64,000 nt of DNA from Multivorans sp965116445 (GTDB lineage: Bacteria > Acidobacteriota > Thermoanaerobaculia > Multivoradales > Multivoraceae), in the NCBI GenBank assembly GCA_965116445.1, contig OZ220688.1:558001-622000 (forward strand), read 5' to 3'. Below the pieces are notes generated by a model. The model ran no database searches. It worked only from the letters and a program-made list of their open reading frames with translations, and had not been told where the DNA came from. Shown here piece by piece: positions 8,727-17,422 of the stretch; within the stretch, counting starts at the first letter, position 1; each line of letters opens with the position of its first letter. The position numbers were made by a program, and so were the translations under genes.

Positions 8727-9496
8727 TCATCGACGCCGGTGCCTTCGAGGGCAAGCTCCTCGAGCCGGACTAAGTTGAACCAGCTCGCCGACTGCGTCGT
8801 CGATTGCATCCTCGGGCTCAGCTCCCAAGACCTCCTGCTTCGCATCCACGGCCGCCAGGATCAGGAGCCGGTCAAGGGTGGTGAAGTCCTCCTGACGATC
8901 GGGTTCCTGGGCGACGTCTGGCGTTACTCTCTCGCCGGCGTCCTCTTCCGGTGCCTCCGCGGGCGCTTCGGACTCTGGGTCCGCCGGCGGGGCCTTGAAG
9001 TCAGCGAACCAGCCGCGCAGGGCTCTCTCTAGCGGGCGGTCGGACAGGCTGATTGTCCGGAGATAGACGGCCGCGTCCCTCTCCCCGAACCGGTCGACGA
9101 GGTGGGTGGCCGTCTTGCGCGCTGCTTTGTCGGAAACTCCGCCGTCCTCATTCCGAGCGATGCGCTCTTCGAACTCGCGGTGAGCTTCCGGGTAGGCGCC
9201 TTCACCAAGTGCGCGAAGCAGGCGGTTGGCCAGCGCGGCATCGGCGAGCATGGGTGGGCGCACCTCGTTGGCGATCTTCTGGTCGGACCACTTCTCGACC
9301 GTCTTGGGCCGGAAGTTCTTGCTCTGGAGACGGTTCGGATCAGAGCTGCGCGATGGGCGGTCTCGTCCGATGCGAGAGCCACGCTTGCAGCTCTTGCCCG
9401 CTCGTCGCTCGTGAGAGCCCGCCAGAGCCTGAGAGGGGTCAGGCGCTCTGTTGGCTGAAGCAGTGTTCCGATCGTGTCCGGGAGTTCGGTTGGCAT
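8727..9496 (-). pseudogene. Unknown protein disrupted by a frameshift
   Basis: The 5' part starts at ATG 9496 (MPTELPDTIGTLLQPTERLT) and reads sensibly to HRAALIRTVS at about 9340. The sensible sequence then continues in another frame as RLQSKNFRPKTVEKWSDQKI and on through MLADAALANRLLRALGEG to an acidic linker (PADPESEAPAEAPEEDAGE) and DRLLILAAVDAKQE. One indel near 9330-9345 explains this. A second shift may occur near 8780, where another frame reads FNLVRLEELALEGTG. The intact protein would have been about 240 residues, soluble and largely helical. I do not recognise the family. It lies 22 bases downstream of the DUF4160 gene in the same orientation. Confidence 0.5.
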
Positions 9497-9518
9497 GCTG
9501 TGTTTCTCACGAGTTGGA

Positions 9519-9779
9519 CTACGGAAGAGGGTCGATCTTCCCCGGGGGCTGCAGCTGCTTCGCCTTCTTCCAGGCCTCTTGGAGTTCCACTTGGTGCAAC
9601 AGCGCCCATTCGCGCACGAGGCTATGTGCGCGAGATGGCAGGTTTCCGTGGATCAAGGCCAGGGTGTCGATCGCCACGACCGCCTCCTCTCCACCGTAAC
9701 TGGCGTGAAAGTGAGGCGGCGCGTGGTCGTCGAAGTACAGGCGGATGATGATCCCGTAGAAACGACAAAGCTCAGGCAT
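9519..9779 (-). CDS. DUF4160 family protein
   Basis: This is an 86-residue protein. The opening (MPELCRFYGIIIRLYFDDHA, then PPHFHASYGGEEAVVAIDTL) is diagnostic for DUF4160. The conserved FDDHAPPHFHA block has the look of a metal- or nucleotide-binding patch. The C-terminal helix carries the usual REWALLHQVELQEAWKKAKQ. Its start overlaps the stop of the DUF2442 gene by eight bases. DUF4160 and DUF2442 are commonly paired and have been suggested to form a toxin-antitoxin-like module. The biochemical activity is not established. Confidence 0.85.
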   Translation of the reverse strand: MPELCRFYGIIIRLYFDDHAPPHFHASYGGEEAVVAIDTLALIHGNLPSRAHSLVREWALLHQVELQEAWKKAKQLQPPGKIDPLP

Positions 9780-10056
9780 CGGGCACGCGATGAGCGGCTC
9801 CGGGCATCAAGTTGTGTACGGCTTTGCCGGTGACTTGGAGGTACAGCGCGTCGGGGCATAGTTCCACGTCATCCCCCCACACGACGGAGCCGTGCTCGGC
9901 TACGCGAACCGCTTCGAAGGCGTCTGCGTCATTCCAGCAACGGAAGACGCCCCTGCCGGCAAGGCGGGAGAGGTCGACCACGCCCTCCGCGCCGTCGGAG
10001 AAGCGGAGCCAGAGGGTGAATCCGTTGCGCGGTTTGACTTCGATTGGTCGAGTCAT
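9772..10056 (-). CDS. DUF2442 family protein
   Basis: A 94-residue protein is read from ATG 10056 (MTRPIEVKPRNGFTLWLRFS); an upstream start at 10086 adds ten residues without support. The pattern of a basic strand, then DGAEGVVDLSRLAGRGVF, then VVWGDDVELCPDALYLQV is typical of DUF2442, a small beta-rich domain. It is the first gene of an operon with DUF4160, which overlaps its end. By analogy with other such pairs, this one could be the DNA-binding or antidote partner, but nothing in the sequence proves it. Confidence 0.8.
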   Translation of the reverse strand: MTRPIEVKPRNGFTLWLRFSDGAEGVVDLSRLAGRGVFRCWNDADAFEAVRVAEHGSVVWGDDVELCPDALYLQVTGKAVHNLMPGAAHRVPDA

Positions 10057-10178
10057 CGGTCGATCCGTCGCGATCCTATCCCGCATGTTCTGGCCGTCCG
10101 ATTCCGAGATTTCCGCCGTCTGGATCCGAGATTTCCCCTATCGTGACTCCGAGATTGCCGATGTCCGACTCCGGGATC

Positions 10179-12263
10179 TCATGCTTCCACAGCCCTTCGC
10201 CGGAACATGGCAGATCCGACGACGAGCACCGCGGCCGCCGCGTACGGCAGCGCCAGCAGCCGCAGTGCAACCGGCACGTGGGCCAGGGAGTGCGCGAAGA
10301 AGACGGCGTACCAGGCTGGCACAGCCCATCCCGCGGCGAGGATGCCGGCCCAGCGCCAGGGGTCTTCGAGGGACCACCAGTGGCGGAGGACATAGAGGGT
10401 GCCGGCGATCAGCGTTGCCGCGGTGACGGCGATCAGGACGAGGGCCAGGACCCGTGAGCCGAGGCCGACCGTGCCGAGGTGGTTGGCGGCGCGGTCGAGG
10501 AATCGTTCGATCGTGGGTCGGCTGGAGTAGAAGTGGTCGATGTCCGGGTGAATCGAGCTCCGGGGATCGCCGTAGAGCCGGAAGGCGAGCTGGTCCCAGA
10601 ACTTGAACAGCACGGGCTCGCGGAACACGAGTTCGGCGATGAGGACCCGGAGCAGGAAGACAGCGGAGAGGGAGGAGGTGTATGCGCCGGCGCAGCGGAT
10701 CAGCAGGTCGCGGCGCCAGACGCGGGCGCTGCCGAGCGGGCTGGACGGTTCCGTGGCGTGTCCCGCAGCAGGCGAAGGTGCGACCGCGAGCGCCAGCAAC
10801 AGGGCGACCAGCCCGATCAGGGCGCTGCCAAACAGGAGTTCGTGGTACGCGATCAGTGCGCCGAAGGAGGCGAAGAGCAGAATCTGGCGTTCCGGTCTCC
10901 AGTGGGCGACGCGGAGCAGGGGGATGCCGAGAAGCAGGGCGAGAGTCAGTACGTTCGAAGAGCCGGTCGTGAAGCTGCCGGCGCGGTCGTCGAGATCGAG
11001 GAAGAGCAGCAGGCAGACGAAGATCGCTGCACAGGCGGCGGGCTGGAACAGGAACTGACGTCTTTGCCGCCGGTTCGCGGCACGCCGGCGCACCCAGTCG
11101 ACGAGGGCGCCGGCGAGGCCGAGGCCGAGCAGGCCGAAGGTGAACCAGCTCAGGAGACTCCGCAATCCCTCGACGCCGAACCGCGGCAGCAGCCACTGCA
11201 GCATGACGCGCTGACCTGCCCAGTACTGGTGGTAGAAGACGGTCAGGAAGTCCGAATCGTCGACCGTGCCTTGGTCGAGACGCTGCTCGAGCGCGTCGCA
11301 CGGTCGTTGCGGGCGCGTGTAGCGGTAGACGCGGCGCGGCGAGACGGTCCGCTCCCAGGTCGAACCGGCCCGGTCGAGCGTCATCAGGCTGAGCAGGCAG
11401 TCGTTGAAGCGCTCGGCCGAGTCCTCGAGGGTGCGTTCGGGGTCCGCGTAGGACGCCCGCAGCGCGTCGGCGACGGGTTCCGGGTCAGCGCGGACGGCGA
11501 ACCAGTTGAGCGCGAGGAAGACGACGGTGGCGGCGAGCGTCACGGCGGCGACGAGGGCGGCGGCCTGGCGGACGCCACCCGGGTCCCCGGGCGCCGAAGA
11601 CGAGAACAGGAGCGTGCGCAGGATGCGGAAGCCGTCGCGGAACGCCTTGAGCTTGCTTGCCGAGCCCTCCGGCCGGGCGAAGTACGGGCACGGGGTTTCG
11701 TCCCAGGAGAGGTCCGACGACGCGGCGAACAGAGTCAACTCGGTCTCGATCTCGAAGCCGTTGGAGCGCGCGGGGAAGCGCTCGACGAACCGGCGCGAGA
11801 AGACCCGGTAGCCGGAGAGCAGATCCTGAACCCGGGGGCCGCAGCGCCAGCGGGCAAGGGCGGTGAACAGCCGGTTTCCCAGGCGGCGAAGCGGCGTGTA
11901 GGCGTGCGCGTCGGCCCGTTTGCGAGCGGCGACGAGCATGTCGAGCTCACGCTCCTGGAGGGTCGAGGCGAGCTCTGGGGCGCTCTGTGCGTCGTAGGTG
12001 TGGTCGCCGTCGGCCATCAGGTAGATGTCCGCGTCCACCTCGGCAAACAGGCGGCGGATGGCCCGGCCTTTGCCGCGCCGGGGTTCGGCGATCACGGTCG
12101 CGCCCGCAGCGGCTGCGGCCTTGGCGGTGCCGTCGTCGGACCCGTTGTCGCAGACGTAGACGGTCGCTTCGGGCAGGGCGCGCTGGAACGCCGCAACGAC
12201 ATCGGCGATCGTCGCCTGCTCGTTCAGGCAGGGGAGGAGGACGGCGATGCGGGGGCGGCTCAT
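10179..12263 (-). CDS. Membrane-anchored family 2 glycosyltransferase
   Basis: This is a 694-residue protein. Residues 1-230 form a GT2 (GT-A fold) domain of the dolichol-phosphate-mannose-synthase type. They carry IAVLLPCLNEQATIADVV, the nucleotide-binding DNGSDDGT, the metal-binding DGDHTYD, and LLSGYRVFSRRFVERFP. About ten hydrophobic segments follow from residue ~235 to the C-terminus, interrupted by a soluble loop at about 265-360 that could face the periplasm. This is the layout of a polyprenyl-phosphate glycosyltransferase fused to a polytopic module. It probably transfers sugar at the inner membrane for glycan or glycoprotein assembly. There is no Shine-Dalgarno sequence. A TAGCCT box lies eight bases upstream of the ATG, suggesting a leaderless message. 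No partner glycosylation gene is adjacent. Confidence 0.85.
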   Translation of the reverse strand: MSRPRIAVLLPCLNEQATIADVVAAFQRALPEATVYVCDNGSDDGTAKAAAAAGATVIAEPRRGKGRAIRRLFAEVDADIYLMADGDHTYDAQSAPELASTLQERELDMLVAARKRADAHAYTPLRRLGNRLFTALARWRCGPRVQDLLSGYRVFSRRFVERFPARSNGFEIETELTLFAASSDLSWDETPCPYFARPEGSASKLKAFRDGFRILRTLLFSSSAPGDPGGVRQAAALVAAVTLAATVVFLALNWFAVRADPEPVADALRASYADPERTLEDSAERFNDCLLSLMTLDRAGSTWERTVSPRRVYRYTRPQRPCDALEQRLDQGTVDDSDFLTVFYHQYWAGQRVMLQWLLPRFGVEGLRSLLSWFTFGLLGLGLAGALVDWVRRRAANRRQRRQFLFQPAACAAIFVCLLLFLDLDDRAGSFTTGSSNVLTLALLLGIPLLRVAHWRPERQILLFASFGALIAYHELLFGSALIGLVALLLALAVAPSPAAGHATEPSSPLGSARVWRRDLLIRCAGAYTSSLSAVFLLRVLIAELVFREPVLFKFWDQLAFRLYGDPRSSIHPDIDHFYSSRPTIERFLDRAANHLGTVGLGSRVLALVLIAVTAATLIAGTLYVLRHWWSLEDPWRWAGILAAGWAVPAWYAVFFAHSLAHVPVALRLLALPYAAAAVLVVGSAMFRRRAVEA

Positions 12264-12271
12264 CGCACGTC

Positions 12272-12277
12272 AGGCTA
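12272..12277 (-). promoter_or_regulatory. Putative -10 box with very short leader
   Basis: On the reverse strand TAGCCT ends eight bases before the ATG of the glycosyltransferase, and no Shine-Dalgarno sequence is present. This fits a leaderless transcript starting at or next to the start codon. Confidence 0.35.
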
Positions 12278-12314
12278 CTGCGGTTCGATCGGCTGCGCCG
12301 GAGGCCGCCTTCGG

Positions 12315-12380
12315 CGGATGCCGGCGGGGACGCCGGCGCACCCAGTGACGGACCGGATGCCGGCGGGGATGCCGGCGGAC
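12315..12380 (+). repeat. 32-bp intergenic hairpin repeat plus degenerate second copy
   Basis: Positions 12315-12346 are identical to 19029-19060. The unit has two GCCGGC arms around a six-base centre (GGGGAC here) followed by GCACCCAGT. A second, imperfect unit starts at 12354 (same first half, then diverging). Together they fill the gap between the propeller gene and the glycosyltransferase gene, both of which read leftward. It looks like a REP-type element. Confidence 0.75.
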
Positions 12381-12400
12381 CCGGCGGACCCGGCGGAGGG

Positions 12401-13774
12401 TCAGGGTGCGTCGCTGCCGGTCGAGTCGGCCTCGCTGCCGGCCGGGCCGAACGCGAACAGGTGCTCCTGGCCGCGGATGTAGAGCCGGTCGCCGACGATC
12501 GCGGGAGTCGCCCAAACGGTTTCGCCGACGGAGAAGCTGCCCAGCACTTCGTGTTCCCGGCCGGCGCGGAACCATGCCGCGTCACCGTCCGTGTTCACCA
12601 TCAGGATCCGCCCGCCGCCGCCGACCATCGAGGCGGAGTAGCGGCCGCGGATCGGCAGCCGCCCGCCTTCGTAGATCACCTCGCCCGTGCGCGCGTCGAG
12701 GCACGTGATCACGCCGCCGTCGTTCGTCAGGTAGAGCAGGCCGTCGTAGAGGAGGTTCGAGGGTACGTAGCCGGTACCCTTGCGGTAGGTCCAGACCCGC
12801 GCGTCGTCGCTGCCGGCCAGGTCGCCGCGGCTGTCGAGCCGGATGGCGAAGGAGATCTTCGCCGGGTAGCCGGAGGTGAAGACCGCCAGGTCGCCGACCG
12901 TCATCGGAATGTGGATCGCGTTGTTTTCAAGGCCCTTTGCGCGCCACAGTTCGTCGCCGTTCTGCGGGTCGTAGGCGACGACCAGTTCGTTGCCGCTGGT
13001 GAGCAGTTGCTTCTGCCCCTCGTGTTCCACGACGATCGGCGTGGCCCAGCTTGCCTGCACCTCCCGCTCGCGCTTCCAGACTTCCTCCCCGGTCCCGGCG
13101 TCCAGCGCGACGATGAAGGAGTCGTCGCCGCTGTCCTCGTCGGCCAGGACGATCAGCAGGTCGTCCAGAAGGACCGGCGAGGTGCCGACACCGAGGCCGA
13201 CCGTCTTGATGTCGCCGATGTCGCGCTCCCAGACCGGCTCACCGTCCACCTCGTAGGCGTAGACACCCTCGGACCCGAAGTAGGCGTAGACCCGTTCGCC
13301 GTCGGTGACCGGCGTGGGCGAGGCGTAGGACGAGTCCGAGTGGCGGTCGTCGTAGACGCGTCCGGCATAGGCCGTACGCGACCAGAGAAGGTCTCCCTGG
13401 TCGGCGTCGAGTGCGATCACCTTCATCGTGTGGTGGCGGTCGCCGTCGACCGCTTGCGGGTGCTTGAACGGTTGCCCGCCGAAGGTGTGTTCGGGTGGCC
13501 GCGCGCCGGGAATCGCGTCGCCCACGATCGCTGTCGTCAGGAACACGCGGTCGCCGGAGACGACCGGCGAGGAGTGGCCGCGACCTTCGATCTTCGACTT
13601 CCAGAGCAGGTTGCCGTCGAGCTTGAGGTCGGCGGCGGGACCGGGACCCGAGCGTGCGATGCCGCTGCCGTCGGCGCCGCGGAAACCGGGCCAGTCGTTC
13701 GCATCGGCTTCAGCGCCGAGGATGGGCGCCGCGATCAGGGTGGCGGCGAGGAGATAGGGGAGGCTCTTGGACAC
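12401..13774 (-). CDS. Secreted PQQ-like beta-propeller repeat protein
   Basis: A 457-residue protein starts at GTG 13774 with AAAAGGAG upstream. The first ~20 residues (MSKSLPYLLAATLIAAPILG) form a Sec signal peptide, so the protein is periplasmic or outer-membrane associated. The rest is a PQQ-dehydrogenase-type eight-bladed propeller. It begins DWPGFRGADGSGIA and has repeated blades with the A-W tryptophan-docking pattern (DADQGDLLWSRTAYAG, DAGTGEEVWKRE, DPQNGDELWRAKG, DARTGEVIYEGG). No haem motif or clear PQQ-ligand set is visible, so it is more likely a structural or assembly propeller than a dehydrogenase. It lies 18 bases after the tricorn-like protease gene on the same strand, which suggests an operon. 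Confidence 0.85.
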   Translation of the reverse strand: MSKSLPYLLAATLIAAPILGAEADANDWPGFRGADGSGIARSGPGPAADLKLDGNLLWKSKIEGRGHSSPVVSGDRVFLTTAIVGDAIPGARPPEHTFGGQPFKHPQAVDGDRHHTMKVIALDADQGDLLWSRTAYAGRVYDDRHSDSSYASPTPVTDGERVYAYFGSEGVYAYEVDGEPVWERDIGDIKTVGLGVGTSPVLLDDLLIVLADEDSGDDSFIVALDAGTGEEVWKREREVQASWATPIVVEHEGQKQLLTSGNELVVAYDPQNGDELWRAKGLENNAIHIPMTVGDLAVFTSGYPAKISFAIRLDSRGDLAGSDDARVWTYRKGTGYVPSNLLYDGLLYLTNDGGVITCLDARTGEVIYEGGRLPIRGRYSASMVGGGGRILMVNTDGDAAWFRAGREHEVLGSFSVGETVWATPAIVGDRLYIRGQEHLFAFGPAGSEADSTGSDAP

Positions 13775-13792
13775 AGGATGCTCCTTTTCGGC

Positions 13793-16700
13793 CTACGGGG
13801 TCTTGATCGGGTCGGCGGGGCGGCCGGGCAGGGTGCGGGGGTCCTCGGCGAGCTTCTCGAGCAGGAGCTCGACGGCCTTCGCGAGTTGCGGGTCCCGGCC
13901 TTCGAGGATGTCGCGGGGCAGGTTGGTGACCTCGATGTCCGGGTCGACGCCGTAGCCCTCGATCACCCAGTTGCCTTCCGGATCGGCGGAGCCGGCCTCG
14001 GGCACGTTGACCGAGCCCCCGTCGATCAGCGGCGCCCGGCCGTAGATGCCGACGACGCCGCCCCAGCTCCGCTTGCCGACGATGGGCCCCAATCCGGCGC
14101 GGCGGAACTGGTAGGCGAACTGGTCGCCGTCCGACGCGGTGTCCTCGTCGATCACGCAGACGAGGTGGCCGTGGAAGACGCCGCCGGGCGAGGTGTCGAC
14201 GGAGTCGCGATTGCGTTCAAAGTCGAGCATCAGAGTCTCGCGGCGCAACCGCTCGATGAGCATCGGCGACACGTTGCCGCCGCCGTTCGAGCGGACGTCG
14301 ACGACCATCGCGTCCTTGCGGACCTGGCCGTAGTACCACTTGATCCACTCGCGGATGCCGTTCGCCGACATGTCGGGAATGTGGAGGTAGCCGATCCGTC
14401 CACTGCCTAGTTCCAAGACGATCCTGCGGCTCCGTTCGGTCCAGGCGAGGTAGATCAGGGCGTCCTCGCTCGCGATCGGATCGACCAGGACGTTCCTCGC
14501 CTCGCCGCGGTCGGCGCTCGAACTGACGGTCAACTCGAGCGGTCCTCGCCCGGCCTCGCGCAGGAGCTGGAACGGGTTCGTGTCCGGGGTCAGCTCGCGG
14601 CCCTGGATCGCGAACAGGTAGTCGCCCTCGTCGATGCCGACGCCGATTTCGGTGAGCGGCGAGCGGTAGCGCGGTTCCTCGTTCTGGCCCTCGAAGATGC
14701 GGGAGAACCGGTAGCGGCCGGCGTCCTCGTCCAGTTCGAAGCGGGCGCCGAGCAGGGCGGCGCGCGGCCGGTCGGGCGCCTCGTAGTCGCCGCCCGAGAC
14801 GTAGGCATGGGAAACGTTCAGCTCGGCGACCATCTCGCTCATCACGTAGTTCAGGTCGCTGCGATGGCCGACATGGGCGAGCAGAGGGCGGTACTGCTCG
14901 CGGAGCGCCTCCCAGTCGTAGCCGTGCATGTTCGGGGCGTAGAAGAAGTCCCGGAAGCGCCGCCAGACCTCGTCGAAGATCTGCGCCCACTCCTCGGCGG
15001 GCGTCCGGTCGACGACCAGGCCGGCGAGGGAGAGCGTCTTCGCCGGACCGCCGCCAGTGTCGAGCAGGCGGAAGGACCGGCCCTCTCGCACCAGCAGCTT
15101 CTTGCCGTCGGCGGAGAGCACGAGGCCGCCGATGCCCTTGGCCAGGCTCTTGGCCTCGCGTTTCTCGAGCTCGTACGAGAAGACCTCGGGCTGAACGTCG
15201 GAGGAGCGTCCGAGGTAGCCGGCGCCGCCCCGCACGTAGAGGACCCGGCCCTCCGCGGCGCCGAGGCCGATGTAGTTGTCCGCTTCGAGGGGGAAGCGGG
15301 CGATCCGTCCGGCGAGACCGTCGAGGTCGATCCGGTCGCCCTCGTCCTCCGCGGGTCCGTCGTCGTCCGCTTCGTCGTCGTCGTTCGCATCGTCGTCGGC
15401 GTCCTGCTCTCCGTCGTTCTCGTCGTTCTCCGCCTCGTCCTCCTCGATCTCCACCTCGTCGCTGCGCGGCGGGAAGGGGTGGGGCGTGTCCGCGCGCAGG
15501 GCGAGCGCGTAGATGTAGGTCTCGCGATCCGCAGCGTAGTTGTACTCGAAGCTGCCGATCTGCGGCACGAACTGCCGGTCCGAGAGGAAGTAGAGGTAGT
15601 CGCCGCCCGGATCGAAGACGGGCAGGAAGTCGTTCCAGAGCTCGGAGGTCACCCGGGTGAGCGTTTCGCTCTCGACCTCGAACAGGTGAATCGAGCTGAA
15701 GTCGTTGTCGTCGCCGAGCGAGAGCGCCAGGTAATCGCCGCCCGGCGACCAGTCGAAAGCGGTGCCGAAGGGCCGTGGATCGTCAGCGACTTCGATGATC
15801 TCCCGCGCAGTGGGCGCCCCGTCGTCGCTCCGGTCGCTCGCGTCGACGATGCCGAGCCGACCCTGCTGGTCGATGAAGGCGATGCGGTCGCTATTCGGCG
15901 ACCAGAGCAGGTTGTTGTAGTGGCGCCCGACGCTGCCCTGTGTGAGCGGGACGGGTTCGCCGTTGCCGTCCTGGCTGACCGCCCAGATCTCGGTCTCTCC
16001 GGTGCGGTCGGCCACGAAGGCGATCCTCCGGCCGTCCGGCGACCAGGCGGGATCCCGGTCGTTCGCGCCGGAGGAGTGGGTCAGGTTGCGGGTCGGACCG
16101 TGCTCGGCCGGGACGGTGAAGATGTCGCCGCGAGCGGAGAAGGCGGCCCGTTTCGCTTTCGGACTGAGAGCGAAGCCGGACACCTGGTTTGCCGCCGAAA
16201 CCCGGCCGGGACGGCGGGCGAGCTGGTCCGTCGGCACGTGGATGGGGACCGGGCGCGCTGCGCCGGCGGCAAGGTCGAAGACCTCGAGAGAACCCGCCTT
16301 CTCGTACACGATGCGGCGATTCGCCTTGTCGGCGCTGGGCCAGCGCACGTCCCAACGGTCCTCGTTCGTGAGCTGCTCCAGATCACCCGAGTCCGTGTCG
16401 TAGGCGTACAGGTTCAGGATGCCGTCGCGGTCGGAGGAGAAGTAGATCGTGTCGTCGATCCACATCGGGTCGCGGTCGGAGCGCTTGTGATCTGTGACCT
16501 GGATCGACTCCAGGCTGTCCAGGTCGAGAATCCACAGGTCCTGCGCCCAGCCGCCTTCGTAGCGCTTCCAGTGGCGGAAGTCACGGGTTACCGGCGAGTA
16601 GACGACGCGCTGTCCGTCGGGCGAAAGATCGCCGCCGCCCGACTCGGGCATCGGCAGCGCCCGCGGCAATCCACCGGCAACGTCGACCAGGAACAGCTTC

Positions 16701-17167
16701 GTGTCGCCCAGGTCCCAGCCGTCGCGCAGCGAGCGAAACAGGACGGACTTGCCGTCGGGAGACCAGCCGTAGACCTGGTAGTCGTATCCCCAGCGCGGCG
16801 CCAGCGGACCGGCGGCCGGGTAGAAGGTCAGTTGACGAGGTGCGCCGCCTGCCGTGGGCACGACGTAGACCTGTTCGTCGCCGTCGTACTGACCGGTGAA
16901 GGCGATCTGCGAACCGTCCGGCGAGAACTTCGCGAACAGCTCCAGGCCGGGATGGGAGGTGAGGCGCGTCGCCGTGCCCCCGTCCGCCGACGCGAGCCAG
17001 ATGTCGCCCGCGTAGGTGAAGGCGACCTGGTCGCCGGAGAGGTCCGGGAAGCGGAGCAGTCTGGTCGGCTCGCCGGTCTGGGCGGAACTCTGCGCGGAAA
17101 TGGCCATGAGCGCGAGCAGAGCGATGCCGCATCGTGTCGCGTTCTGGATCTGACGGGTGACGGTCAT
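13793..17167 (-). CDS. Tricorn-like S41 family protease
   Basis: This is a 1124-residue secreted protease. A signal peptide (CGIALLALMAISAQSSAQ) is followed by WD40/TolB-like propeller repeats to ~residue 550, for example AFTYAGDIWLASADGG, SPDGSQIAFTGQYDGD and SPDGRRIAFVADRTGE. An Asp/Glu-rich spacer occupies about 563-610. A second propeller portion, a PDZ-like region (GIDEGDYLFAIQGREL) and the S41 peptidase domain follow. The domain shows DVRSNGGGNVS and the nucleophile Ser1012 in TASDGDQF, as in tricorn. It should degrade peptides, probably in the periplasm. The order of domains and the length agree with bacterial tricorn homologues. GGAGG precedes the ATG. It is first in a two-gene operon with the propeller protein. 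Confidence 0.92.
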   Translation of the reverse strand: MTVTRQIQNATRCGIALLALMAISAQSSAQTGEPTRLLRFPDLSGDQVAFTYAGDIWLASADGGTATRLTSHPGLELFAKFSPDGSQIAFTGQYDGDEQVYVVPTAGGAPRQLTFYPAAGPLAPRWGYDYQVYGWSPDGKSVLFRSLRDGWDLGDTKLFLVDVAGGLPRALPMPESGGGDLSPDGQRVVYSPVTRDFRHWKRYEGGWAQDLWILDLDSLESIQVTDHKRSDRDPMWIDDTIYFSSDRDGILNLYAYDTDSGDLEQLTNEDRWDVRWPSADKANRRIVYEKAGSLEVFDLAAGAARPVPIHVPTDQLARRPGRVSAANQVSGFALSPKAKRAAFSARGDIFTVPAEHGPTRNLTHSSGANDRDPAWSPDGRRIAFVADRTGETEIWAVSQDGNGEPVPLTQGSVGRHYNNLLWSPNSDRIAFIDQQGRLGIVDASDRSDDGAPTAREIIEVADDPRPFGTAFDWSPGGDYLALSLGDDNDFSSIHLFEVESETLTRVTSELWNDFLPVFDPGGDYLYFLSDRQFVPQIGSFEYNYAADRETYIYALALRADTPHPFPPRSDEVEIEEDEAENDENDGEQDADDDANDDDEADDDGPAEDEGDRIDLDGLAGRIARFPLEADNYIGLGAAEGRVLYVRGGAGYLGRSSDVQPEVFSYELEKREAKSLAKGIGGLVLSADGKKLLVREGRSFRLLDTGGGPAKTLSLAGLVVDRTPAEEWAQIFDEVWRRFRDFFYAPNMHGYDWEALREQYRPLLAHVGHRSDLNYVMSEMVAELNVSHAYVSGGDYEAPDRPRAALLGARFELDEDAGRYRFSRIFEGQNEEPRYRSPLTEIGVGIDEGDYLFAIQGRELTPDTNPFQLLREAGRGPLELTVSSSADRGEARNVLVDPIASEDALIYLAWTERSRRIVLELGSGRIGYLHIPDMSANGIREWIKWYYGQVRKDAMVVDVRSNGGGNVSPMLIERLRRETLMLDFERNRDSVDTSPGGVFHGHLVCVIDEDTASDGDQFAYQFRRAGLGPIVGKRSWGGVVGIYGRAPLIDGGSVNVPEAGSADPEGNWVIEGYGVDPDIEVTNLPRDILEGRDPQLAKAVELLLEKLAEDPRTLPGRPADPIKTP

Positions 17168-17422
17168 CGGAACCTCCGGTCGCGGCGCGTCGCTTGGGGC
17201 GAAGAGCGCCGCGGCATTGTCTCACGTCCACTCAGGCGGCGTGGCGGCATTCGAGGCAGGCGCGGCCAGTGAATCCGCCGACGAGCCAGGGCCGGCAAGT
17301 CGGCGCATCCGCTAAGCTGCCGCCGCTTCGCCAGACAGGTCTACGCGTTCTGGTGGGGCAGGTTGCAGCAGAAGGGGAGAACGAGACGCCGGCGTCCGGC
17401 CGGCCTTAGGGGAGACGGCAGC

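Noticed and set aside
11079..11100. A 17-base match to the 3' half of the 32-bp repeat inside the glycosyltransferase gene
   Set aside because: Only half the unit is present and it encodes normal protein sequence (VRRRAANRR). Chance or shared codon use is enough.
14807..17272. An 821-residue open frame on the + strand
   Set aside because: It is antisense to the tricorn-like protease, which has a signal peptide, propeller repeats and the S41 triad.
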